A DNA stretch of 64,000 nt from Sphingomicrobium flavum (GTDB lineage Bacteria; Pseudomonadota; Alphaproteobacteria; Sphingomonadales; Sphingomonadaceae): assembly GCF_024721605.1 (NCBI RefSeq), contig NZ_CP102630.1, positions 1,364,001-1,428,000 of the forward strand. Reading direction: 5' to 3'. The position numbers were made by a program, and so were the translations under genes. A model generated the notes under the pieces. The model was not told the origin of the DNA. It was given only the letters and a program-made list of their open reading frames with translations, and did not search any database. Each line of letters starts with the position of its first letter. Position 1 is the first letter of the stretch. Shown piece after piece: positions 1 through 15,390 of this stretch.

Positions 1-726
1 GGGGATCAGTCCCGTGCGCGTTTCCTTGGTGGCGCCAATCAGCTTGCTGTTGTGGCAGCAATATTCACCCTCGGGGCCATAGCGGGTCGACCAATCGGTA
101 TTGCCGATCATATATTGGAACAGTGCGTAGCGCGCGCTGTCGCTGGGCGAGAGCGCATCGCGCCTGACGCCCGATACGTCGATTTCCTTCATGTCGAGCC
201 GCTTGGCGGCGTCATCAATATCTTCGATGAAGAAGCCGTAGCTGGTGATGTCGGGCTTGGCATCATTGCCGTCATGATAATTGATCCGGGCGAGACGCAC
301 CTTGAGGCTGCGATCGGTCAACACATTGTAGAGCCGGTAGGCCGAATATTCGCGCAGCAGATGCTGCTGGAACTTGGCGCCGCTGCGGCAATGGCTGACC
401 AGCTTGAGGCTCTTTTGTTTGTGGAAGATGGAGCCATCCGCCGGCGCCTGGGTGAAGCGCACGCGCAAGGGAACGAAATCGCAAATATCGTCCTGCTGGC
501 GCGACTTTCCGCGGCGACCCAGCGTGATGGCATGGCTGAGGCCGCCTGCCTCGATCGTGGCGGGGAAGGCTTCGTTGGAAGCCTTGGAGCCGGTTCGATA
601 TTCCTTCAGCGGCGCGCGGATGGTCACCTCGATGGGCGCACTTTCCTCGAACAGCGGCCGCGCCGACGCCGGCGACGCAATGAGGCCCGCCAGCAGCGCG
701 AGGAATCCGAGCGCCCCGCGCATCAT
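1..726 (-). CDS. Secreted protein of unknown function (C-terminus beyond window)
   Basis: Reading the minus strand, 242 codons are visible before the window edge, so the C-terminus is missing. The protein starts MMRGALGFLALLAG and has a clear Sec signal peptide ending near ASA-RP. The mature part is mixed alpha/beta in composition and holds the conserved-looking stretches NYHDGN, ARYALFQYMIGNTDW and EYCCHN. These resemble a family of uncharacterised sphingomonad exported proteins, possibly kinase-fold (CotH-like), but I cannot assign a function. Its ATG overlaps the stop of the upstream amidohydrolase by 4 nt (ATGA), so the two genes are probably co-translated and may act together in the periplasm. 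Confidence 0.7.
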   Translation of the reverse strand, partial: MMRGALGFLALLAGLIASPASARPLFEESAPIEVTIRAPLKEYRTGSKASNEAFPATIEAGGLSHAITLGRRGKSRQQDDICDFVPLRVRFTQAPADGSIFHKQKSLKLVSHCRSGAKFQQHLLREYSAYRLYNVLTDRSLKVRLARINYHDGNDAKPDITSYGFFIEDIDDAAKRLDMKEIDVSGVRRDALSPSDSARYALFQYMIGNTDWSTRYGPEGEYCCHNSKLIGATKETRTGLIP

Positions 727-2741
727 TGCTTGTCCGGCAGGCCGATGCCCTTGGCGAAGGGCTTCACGCCAAATTCGGGCAGAACCTGGTCCGGCACGTA
801 AAAGGTGCCGCCGCGCGAGACGAGGCCGATCTTCTTCAGATCGCCCAGGTCGGCGGTGGGATCACCGCGCACCAGGAAGAAATCGGCATATTTGCCGCGC
901 TCGACCGAGCCCAGATCCTCATCCTGGCCGAGATAGCGCGCCATATCGATGGTGGCGCGGGCCAGCACGTCGGCGCGGCTCATGCCCAATTGCTCGAACA
1001 GCTCAAGCTCGCGATGATAGGTGAGCGCGCCGCCCATATCGGTGCCGGGGATCAGCAGGATGCCCATTGCGTGCATGCGGCGCAGCACATCCAGAATGGT
1101 GCCATAGGCATCGACATATTCCTGGCGTTCCTGCGGAGTATCGGCACCGAACAATGCTTCCTTCAGGCTGCGCTGGACGGAGGGCGGCATATGATCGGCA
1201 TAGCTGACCGAGCCCGCGCCATATTGGCCGTTGACCTGCGTCAGCCCAAGTTCGTGAATGCCGAGCGTAGGTTCGTGGGCGACGCCCTTCGCCTTCATCG
1301 CATCGAGCGTTGCGTTGACTGTATCGCCATCGAGATCGAGCGTTGGGAAGCGCTTCATCGCGGTGAAACGGAACAGGGTGCGCGTATCCTCGCCCTCGTT
1401 GAGTACCCAGCCCAGCATCAGCTGGTTGACATGGGTGACCTCGGTATAGCCCAACGCGATCATGGCGTCGGCAGAGGAGAATGCGGGAACATGGCCCGCC
1501 ACTTCCATCCCCAGTCGCTTGGCCTCGGCGATGGCGACCTCATTCCATTCGGGCTTCATCGAATTGTAGAGCTTAATGCCGTGGAAGCCGCGCGCGGCAT
1601 AGCGGCGCACCGCCTCGACCGCTTCGTCGGCCGAGGAAACAAGCACGCCGGTGCGGCTTGAGAAGGGGCTCTCCCCTTCGATGAAGCCCATGCGGGTGAC
1701 ACGCGGCCCCGCCAGTTCGCCGGTTGCGACGCGTTCGAGCAATTTGTCGAGCACTTCGTTGCGGTTGCCGATGTCGCGCACTGAGGTGATGCCGTAGAGC
1801 ACGTTGGACAGCGCATCCTCGCGTCCCAGATGGCCATGCATTTCATACATGCCGGGGATCATCATGGCGCCTTCGCCATCGATCATGACTTCGCCGTCGC
1901 TCGGAGTCGCCCCGGTCGGTTCGATGAGCGCGATCCGGCCTTCATGCACCACCACGTCGCTGGCCGCGCCGACGGTCTTGCTGACGCTGTCGAAGATGCG
2001 CACATTGGTGATGCGGACGGGAGCGTCATAAGTGCGCGAGAAGCTGGCTTGCAGATTGGCCAGCCGCTCGGCCGAATAACGTTCGGTCATGTCGCGCAGA
2101 TTCTGGTCATTGGCCTCATAGCCGGCCTTGAGCACCGCAAAGGAAGGACTGGCCACGCCGAGCAAGTCGCCATCCTCTTCCATGATGAGATAGGAAGGCG
2201 CGCTATCGAGGCCGGACAATTCGTAGAATGTGACGCTTTCGACGCCATCGGGGCCGGTCACATCCAGCGTATCGAGTGCCTTCATGCGCGCATTGCCCGA
2301 TGGCAGCACCGTGATGCTCATATCCTCATCGGCCATGATCGCACGAGCGAGCAAGGCGGTGCCCATCAGGCTGCCATTCTGGCTGATGTAGAAGGCATCG
2401 CTATCCGTGCTGCCCCCGCCGGCGGCGTCCATCCAACTGGCGCCGCCATTGCCATCGGGGCCATACCATTCTTCGACCAGATTGCCGAAGGTGGTGCGGC
2501 CTTCGACCTTCCAGTCGGTCGGCATGCCATCATCGCCGACCGTTATCATCTCGCTGATCGTGGGGCCTCGGCCGTTCTGCTTGTAATCGAAATCGACCCT
2601 GTAGGTGCCGCCATCTTCATCGACCTTCACATGACCGATATCCTGGCCCGTATAGAGCACCCGATATTCGACATCCTGCGCCAGCGCGGCGGACGGCAGC
2701 AGCAGCGCGGTGGCGGCGAGCAGCATGGCCTTGGTCATCAT
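723..2741 (-). CDS. Periplasmic amidohydrolase with extra N-terminal domain
   Basis: 672 residues from the tandem ATGs at 2741/2738, which follow a GGGGGAG ribosome site; an open frame extends further upstream but only this start gives a signal peptide (MMTKAMLLAATALLLPSAALA). Residues about 25-240 form a domain typical of these secreted hydrolases but without known function. The rest is an imidazolonepropionase-like TIM-barrel amidohydrolase. Visible metal-site motifs are MHGHLG (HxH), GIKLYNS (the bridging lysine), EVAGHVPAF and EVTHVNQ (two histidines), and LIPGTDMGG (the aspartate). It probably cleaves a peptide or cyclic amide in the periplasm; the substrate is unknown. It is translationally coupled to the downstream secreted protein and divergent from rpoB. 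Confidence 0.85.
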   Translation of the reverse strand: MMTKAMLLAATALLLPSAALAQDVEYRVLYTGQDIGHVKVDEDGGTYRVDFDYKQNGRGPTISEMITVGDDGMPTDWKVEGRTTFGNLVEEWYGPDGNGGASWMDAAGGGSTDSDAFYISQNGSLMGTALLARAIMADEDMSITVLPSGNARMKALDTLDVTGPDGVESVTFYELSGLDSAPSYLIMEEDGDLLGVASPSFAVLKAGYEANDQNLRDMTERYSAERLANLQASFSRTYDAPVRITNVRIFDSVSKTVGAASDVVVHEGRIALIEPTGATPSDGEVMIDGEGAMMIPGMYEMHGHLGREDALSNVLYGITSVRDIGNRNEVLDKLLERVATGELAGPRVTRMGFIEGESPFSSRTGVLVSSADEAVEAVRRYAARGFHGIKLYNSMKPEWNEVAIAEAKRLGMEVAGHVPAFSSADAMIALGYTEVTHVNQLMLGWVLNEGEDTRTLFRFTAMKRFPTLDLDGDTVNATLDAMKAKGVAHEPTLGIHELGLTQVNGQYGAGSVSYADHMPPSVQRSLKEALFGADTPQERQEYVDAYGTILDVLRRMHAMGILLIPGTDMGGALTYHRELELFEQLGMSRADVLARATIDMARYLGQDEDLGSVERGKYADFFLVRGDPTADLGDLKKIGLVSRGGTFYVPDQVLPEFGVKPFAKGIGLPDKQ

Positions 2742-2867
2742 CAATTTCTCCCCCAGATCCTGTTGACCATATGCTGCTCCCGATCCGCGGGCAGGGCAAG
2801 AGGCTCGATAGCGAAAAGCGCATCGCAAGGCGGCGGGGCGGCCATGAGCAAACCGCCTTCCCACCCC

Positions 2868-2895
2868 TTGCGCTTTCCAACAGAAACGCTAAATA
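2868..2895 (+). promoter_or_regulatory. Candidate rpoB promoter
   Basis: TTGCGC at 2868-2873 and TAAATA at 2890-2895 are spaced by 16 bp and lie about 190 bp before rpoB, giving a long leader. The 348-bp gap 2742-3089 separates rpoB from the divergent amidohydrolase and must carry both promoters. This assignment is by eye only. Confidence 0.35.
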
Positions 2896-2923
2896 GGGTT
2901 CATCCAATACATGTGGCTCCGCC

Positions 2924-2940
2924 GCACAGGCCTCCTGTGC
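2924..2940 (+). other. Hairpin in the rpoB leader
   Basis: GCACAGG and CCTGTGC form a perfect 7-bp stem around a CCT loop, about 30 nt downstream of the candidate promoter. It has no U-tract, so it is not a simple terminator; it could stabilise or regulate the leader RNA. Confidence 0.4.
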
Positions 2941-3089
2941 GCTCGGGGCCTTCCTGCCTTCCACGGGCCACGGATCGCAAAGAGCGCACGATCCGCACGA
3001 ATGGGGAAGGACACAACAGGACCGCGCACGGACTTTGAATCTGAAGGCCCGCGAACCCGTTCGTTCGCCTTCGAAGCGCAGGGAATAAA

Positions 3090-7262
<4,173 letters not shown>

Positions 7263-7270
7263 GGATTGTT

Positions 7271-7290
7271 CCCTGGGGTTCGCCCCGGGG
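7271..7290 (+). other. rpoB-rpoC intercistronic hairpin
   Basis: CCCTGGGG and CCCCGGGG pair around a TTCG tetraloop in the 45-nt spacer between rpoB and rpoC. No T-run follows, so it is unlikely to terminate; it may be a processing or stability element, leaving the rpoC ribosome site (GAGAGGAT) free downstream. Confidence 0.6.
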
Positions 7291-7307
7291 ATGAGAGGAT
7301 TATTCAG

Positions 7308-11561
<4,254 letters not shown>

Positions 11562-11597
11562 GGTTGGGGCAGCCACTCTGTCACCATCCACCTAATC

Positions 11598-11628
11598 AAG
11601 GGGTCGGCCTTCGGGTCGGCCCCTTTTT
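11598..11628 (+). terminator. Intrinsic terminator of rpoBC
   Basis: A 12-bp stem (AAGGGGTCGGCC with GGTCGGCCCCTT, including G-U pairs) closed by a TTCG tetraloop and followed by a T-run. This is a textbook rho-independent terminator 36 nt after the rpoC stop. Confidence 0.9.
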
Positions 11629-11674
11629 CATTGGAGCGCGGGAACCGGCATCGTGTCGGTGACATTCTTCACAC

Positions 11675-12049
11675 ATGACAAGGACCATCGGCGCCATCGC
11701 CCTCGCCCTCCTGCTCGCCGCGTGCGCGAACGAGGAGCCCATCAACCAGGAAGAACTGGCAAACAGCGCCAATGTCGCCGCGACGGTCGATCCCGAACCG
11801 GCGCCCGCCAACATCATCGGGCCCGACCGAGGCGACCCCAGTCTGCCTGATACCGGCGCTGAACACTGCATCGCGGAACTGGCGCGCGTCGCCAATGTCG
11901 ATGCTGCCAAGATTCGCGTCGCAACGGTCGATCCGACCGGTGGCCCGGTCATTTACACAATGGACTTGGAAGGCGCCGAGCAGCCTTGGCAGTGCACCAC
12001 CGATCCCGCCGCCCGCGTTACCGAATTGATGTATATGGGCGAAGGCTAA
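11675..12049 (+). CDS. Small predicted lipoprotein
   Basis: 124 residues. The N-terminus (MTRTIGAIALALLLAACANE) is a lipoprotein signal peptide with lipobox LAAC, so the mature protein would begin at Cys17 and be anchored in a membrane. The mature part is acidic with two further cysteines (EHCIAEL and WQCTTD) that could form a disulphide. The central region (residues about 70-120) looks like a small folded domain seen in other sphingomonad lipoproteins; its function is unknown. It stands alone between the rpoBC terminator and a terminator belonging to the opposite strand. Confidence 0.75.
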   Translation: MTRTIGAIALALLLAACANEEPINQEELANSANVAATVDPEPAPANIIGPDRGDPSLPDTGAEHCIAELARVANVDAAKIRVATVDPTGGPVIYTMDLEGAEQPWQCTTDPAARVTELMYMGEG

Positions 12050-12057
12050 ATCCCACG

Positions 12058-12092
12058 AAAAAGGCCCCGCCACCCGGATGGGCAGCGGGGCC
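12058..12092 (-). terminator. Terminator of first entericidin-like gene
   Basis: GGCCCCGC at 12063-12070 pairs with GCGGGGCC at 12085-12092. Read on the minus strand the stem ends in five Ts (12058-12062), so it terminates the small lipoprotein gene to its right and may partly stop the facing gene too. Confidence 0.75.
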
Positions 12093-12115
12093 GTTACCCG
12101 ACCAGCAGAGCTGGC

Positions 12116-12244
12116 CTAGTTGATTGCGTCTTCGGTCGCGTTGGCAGCCGACTGCAGATCCTGGCCAGCACCGCGTACGGTATTACAGGCGGCAACCGCC
12201 AACGTACCGCCGATCAGGGCCAGGGTAAAAATCTTGCGAACCAT
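12116..12244 (-). CDS. Entericidin A/B-family small lipoprotein (copy 1)
   Basis: A 42-residue protein starting MVRKIFTLALIGGTLAVAAC, with lipobox VAAC, followed by NTVRGAGQDLQ. This layout (short signal, C-N-T-V-x-G-A-G) is that of the entericidin family, small membrane lipoproteins linked in Escherichia coli to stress-induced lysis and its antagonism. A GGAGAC ribosome site precedes the ATG. The gene has its own terminator and a paralogue 200 bp upstream on the same strand. The family call rests on the motif; the role in this organism is unknown. Confidence 0.8.
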   Translation of the reverse strand: MVRKIFTLALIGGTLAVAACNTVRGAGQDLQSAANATEDAIN

Positions 12245-12390
12245 GGTGGGTCTCCAGTTCAAATCCATTTGTGCTTCGCGCCGGACTTAACCGAGGATTG
12301 CCCCTCGGGCCAAGACCATAAAGCACGCCGCTGACCCCGAAGTATCGCCGTCCGGCCTGTATCCGCGATGAACATTGTTTCGCCCACGAA

Positions 12391-12423
12391 AAAGCCCCGC
12401 TGCCCGGTGGGGGCGGCGGGGCC
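12391..12423 (-). terminator. Terminator of second entericidin-like gene
   Basis: GCCCCGC (12394-12400) pairs with GCGGGGC (12416-12422). On the minus strand the stem runs into TTTTT. On the plus strand it is followed by TTTTC, so it could work both ways. Confidence 0.75.
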
Positions 12424-12445
12424 GTTTTCTTGCCAGCAGCGCGAA

Positions 12446-12586
12446 TTAGCAGTCGCGGCCGTCCAGCACGTCTTCGCCGCACTTGCCGGCGCTGGAAATG
12501 TCCTCGCCGGCGCCCTGCACCGTGTTGCAGGCGGCGGTTGCCATGAGCGTACCAATCGCGAAAATCGACATAAGCTTACGAACCAT
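12446..12586 (-). CDS. Entericidin A/B-family small lipoprotein (copy 2), Cys-rich tail
   Basis: A 46-residue protein starting MVRKLMSIFAIGTLMATAAC with lipobox ATAAC-N-T-V-Q-G-A-G. The open frame extends upstream, but this ATG follows GGGAGAACTCC-like purines and aligns with copy 1. Unlike copy 1, the mature tail ends GKCGEDVLDGRDC, with two extra cysteines that may pair in the periplasm. It lies upstream of copy 1 with its own terminator between them, so each is probably an independent transcript. This looks like a tandem duplication followed by divergence. Confidence 0.8.
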   Translation of the reverse strand: MVRKLMSIFAIGTLMATAACNTVQGAGEDISSAGKCGEDVLDGRDC

Positions 12587-12686
12587 TGGAGTTCTCCCTT
12601 TACAGTGATGTGCTTCCAACGTCCCGCATTCGTATCGGTGCCGTCCCGAAAGGGCGCCAACCTGTGAAAACAGCGCCCAGTCGTTG

Positions 12687-13481
12687 CTAAACCGCGACCG
12701 GTGCCTTGATGTGCGGGTGCGGGTCGTAATTATCGAAGCTGAAATCGGCGGCTTCATAGTCGAACAGTCCCTGCCCCCGATCTGCGATTATGAGCTTGGG
12801 CAATGGACGCGGATCGCGCGACAATTGTTCTTTCGCTTGGCTGAGATGGTTGGAATAGAGATGCACGTCGCCGCCGGTCCACACGAAGGTGCCCGGCTCA
12901 AGGCCGCATTCGCGCGCCAGCATGTGCGTCAGAAGCGCATAGGAAGCGATGTTGAAAGGCACACCCAGAAACAGGTCGGCCGAGCGCTGATAAAGCTGCA
13001 GCGACAATTTTCCATCGGCAACATGGGTCTGGAACAGGCAGTGGCACGGGGCCAGCGCCATCTGCTCGAGCTCGCCCGGGTTCCAGGCGCTCACGATCTG
13101 ACGGCGTGAGGCGGGGTCGCGCTTGATCAGCTTTACCAATTCCGCGATCTGGTCGACCGTCGCGCCATGCGCGGTTTCCCAATGGCGCCATTGCTTGCCG
13201 TAAACGGGACCGAGATCGCCATTCTCATCGGCCCATTCGTCCCAGATGCTGACGCCGCGTTCCTGCAGATAATCGATGTTGGTGTCGCCCTTGAGGAACC
13301 AGAGCAACTCCACGATGATCGAGCGCAGATGCAACTTCTTGGTAGTGACGAGCGGAAAACCCTTCGACAGGTCAAAGCGCATCTGCGCGCCGAAGACGGA
13401 CAGAGTGCCGACCCCGGTGCGGTCGTTCTGCGAAGCCCCTTCATCGAGGATTCGCTGCATGAGATCGAGATATTGGCGCAT
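12687..13481 (-). CDS. thyA: Thymidylate synthase
   Basis: 264 residues, the same length as the Escherichia coli enzyme. It methylates dUMP to dTMP using methylene-tetrahydrofolate. The nucleophile is Cys146 in [20 protein letters not shown] near the N-terminus and the [19 protein letters not shown] and HLYSNH stretches match the phosphate, dUMP and folate contacts of the family. A GAGG site precedes the ATG. The methyltransferase gene lies 38 bp upstream on the same strand. No folA follows; the next gene downstream is the small lipoprotein. Confidence 0.98.
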   Translation of the reverse strand: MRQYLDLMQRILDEGASQNDRTGVGTLSVFGAQMRFDLSKGFPLVTTKKLHLRSIIVELLWFLKGDTNIDYLQERGVSIWDEWADENGDLGPVYGKQWRHWETAHGATVDQIAELVKLIKRDPASRRQIVSAWNPGELEQMALAPCHCLFQTHVADGKLSLQLYQRSADLFLGVPFNIASYALLTHMLARECGLEPGTFVWTGGDVHLYSNHLSQAKEQLSRDPRPLPKLIIADRGQGLFDYEAADFSFDNYDPHPHIKAPVAV

Positions 13482-13519
13482 GGCCTCACCCTAGTGAGCG
13501 GGCGCGGCGGCGCAAGCGA

Positions 13520-14212
13520 TTAAGAGCAGGGAATGATGTCGCGCGGCTCGGGCCTCGGACGGGCGATTTCGAAGGCCGCAAAATAGGCATCGGTGCCTTC
13601 GATATCGGCAGTCTGCACGCGCGCCATGCCGAGTGCCGCAAACTCGCAATCGAGTTGCTGGGGCGGCATGCCGTGACGCTTGATCGGGCGATCGCTGTCG
13701 ACCACGATCACCAGCCCGTCTTCCTTCAGCCCGTCGCGCAAATTCCACAGGAATTCATAGGGCTCGGTGACTTCATGATACATGTGGACGAGAAAGACGC
13801 GATCGAAACTGTTCGAGGGCAGGCCGGGATTGTCGGCAGCGCCCAGCCGCACCGCCACATTGTCGAGATTTTCGCGTCGAACGCGCTGCGCCAAAGCATC
13901 GCGAGTTTCCGGCACGATATCCTGGGCCAGCACACGCCCGCTTTCGCCCACGGCGGGGGCAAGACGGATGGTGTAATAGCCTTTGCCGGCCCCGATATCG
14001 GCGACCACCATGCCTTCGCTTACCCCCGCCAGCTCCATCACCAGTTCTGCTTCGCCCAGCCGGTCGCGGGCGTCTTCGGTGGAAAAGCTGTTGGTAAGGA
14101 TCGGCGCCACGTCGCGGCGGGGCAGCGGGAAGCCGTCATTGGCCTCGCGCGGATCGCCGCGACAGCCGCTCAGCGCCAGCAGCGCCAGCAGGGCGAATGC
14201 CCTATTCGACAT
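13520..14212 (-). CDS. Class I SAM-dependent methyltransferase with lipoprotein-type N-terminus
   Basis: 230 residues. The first 17 form a lipoprotein-like signal ending LALSGC. After it comes a class I methyltransferase fold: motif I is [17 protein letters not shown], with later strands at [20 protein letters not shown] and [11 protein letters not shown]. Such proteins are common in proteobacteria as predicted periplasmic or secreted methyltransferases, although SAM is not expected in the periplasm, so either the signal is not used or the protein no longer methylates. The start overlaps the prfB stop by 11 nt, so it is in one operon with prfB and perhaps thyA. Substrate unknown. Confidence 0.8.
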   Translation of the reverse strand: MSNRAFALLALLALSGCRGDPREANDGFPLPRRDVAPILTNSFSTEDARDRLGEAELVMELAGVSEGMVVADIGAGKGYYTIRLAPAVGESGRVLAQDIVPETRDALAQRVRRENLDNVAVRLGAADNPGLPSNSFDRVFLVHMYHEVTEPYEFLWNLRDGLKEDGLVIVVDSDRPIKRHGMPPQQLDCEFAALGMARVQTADIEGTDAYFAAFEIARPRPEPRDIIPCS

Positions 14213-15329
14213 CTTCCACGTCGACCTTCTCGCCCGTCACGCGCTGCGACAAAGCGGCGGCCATGAACTTGTCGAGATCACCGTCGAGCACGTCGGAGGG
14301 CGCCGTGGAGGTCACGCCCGTGCGCAAATCCTTCACAAGCTGGTAGGGTTGCAGCACGTAGGAGCGGATCTGATGTCCCCAGCCGATCTCGGTCTTGGAG
14401 GCATTGGCGGCATTAGCCTCTTCCTCGCGCTTCTGCAGCTCAGCCTCGTAAAGGCGGGCCTTCAGCTGCTTCATCGCCTCAGCCTTGTTCTTGTGCTGCG
14501 AGCGCTGGTTCTGGCAGGCGACGACGATATTGGTGGGAAGGTGGGTGATGCGCACCGCGCTATCGGTGGTGTTGATATGCTGCCCGCCAGCTCCCGAGGC
14601 ACGATAAGTGTCGATCCTCAGATCGCTTTCGACGATCTCGATCTCAATGCTGTCGTCGATTTCGGGATAGACCCAGACCGAAGAGAAGCTGGTGTGGCGG
14701 CGCGCCGATGAATCATAGGGGCTGATGCGGACCAGCCGGTGTACGCCGCTTTCGGTCTTCACATAGCCATAGGCATTCTCGCCCTTGAGCAACAGCGTAG
14801 CCGACTTGATGCCGGCCTGTTCGCCGGCGTGATAGTCGATCAGCTCGACCTTCATGCCATGCCGCTCGCCCCAGCGCGAATACATGCGCTGCAGCATTTC
14901 CGCCCAATCCTGGCTTTCGGTCCCGCCCGCGCCGGCATGGACCTCGACATAGGCGTTATTGCCATCGGCCTCGCCCGCCAGCAGCGCGGCGACCTTGTCC
15001 TTTTCTGCCCGCTCGGCGAGCTTTTCCAGGCTGGCCACGGCCTCGTCGACCATGCCGGCATCGCCTTCCATCTCGGCCATTTCCATCAGCTCGATCGTGT
15101 CGGCCAGCTCGGTCTCGATCTTGAGCGTCGCCTTCATCGCCTCGTCGAGCCGGCCGCGCTCGCGCATGAGCGCCTGCGCTGCCTTGGGATCGTCCCACAG
15201 CGTCGGGTCCTCGACCTTGTCGTTGAGCTCGGCCAGCCGCTTTTCCGCCCGGTCCCAATCGAGGAAGCGGCGCAGCAGCGCGGTGGCGGCATTGATCTGG
15301 TCGGCGAAGGCTTGCGCTTCAGCGCGCAT
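14202..15329 (-). CDS. prfB: Peptide chain release factor 2
   Basis: 375 residues. It releases peptides at UGA and UAA codons. [15 protein letters not shown] carries the GGQ motif that enters the peptidyl-transferase centre. The codon-recognition tripeptide region reads [13 protein letters not shown], with SPY in place of the classical SPF. The reading frame is continuous from [11 protein letters not shown] through [10 protein letters not shown], the point where many bacteria have a +1 programmed frameshift with an internal UGA; here the codons are CTC GAT and no shift is needed. It is followed by the methyltransferase gene with an 11-nt overlap and preceded by mrcA, which ends 61 bp upstream. 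Confidence 0.97.
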   Translation of the reverse strand: MRAEAQAFADQINAATALLRRFLDWDRAEKRLAELNDKVEDPTLWDDPKAAQALMRERGRLDEAMKATLKIETELADTIELMEMAEMEGDAGMVDEAVASLEKLAERAEKDKVAALLAGEADGNNAYVEVHAGAGGTESQDWAEMLQRMYSRWGERHGMKVELIDYHAGEQAGIKSATLLLKGENAYGYVKTESGVHRLVRISPYDSSARRHTSFSSVWVYPEIDDSIEIEIVESDLRIDTYRASGAGGQHINTTDSAVRITHLPTNIVVACQNQRSQHKNKAEAMKQLKARLYEAELQKREEEANAANASKTEIGWGHQIRSYVLQPYQLVKDLRTGVTSTAPSDVLDGDLDKFMAAALSQRVTGEKVDVEDVE

Positions 15330-15390
15330 TGGAAAATCCTTTAGATGCGGGCCCGCAGGGCGCGGGAGCGAATGTCATGTGCGGGGGGGA

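Noticed and set aside
14202-15329. Programmed frameshift in prfB
   Set aside because: The frame is continuous and full length; no CTTTGA-type site is present.
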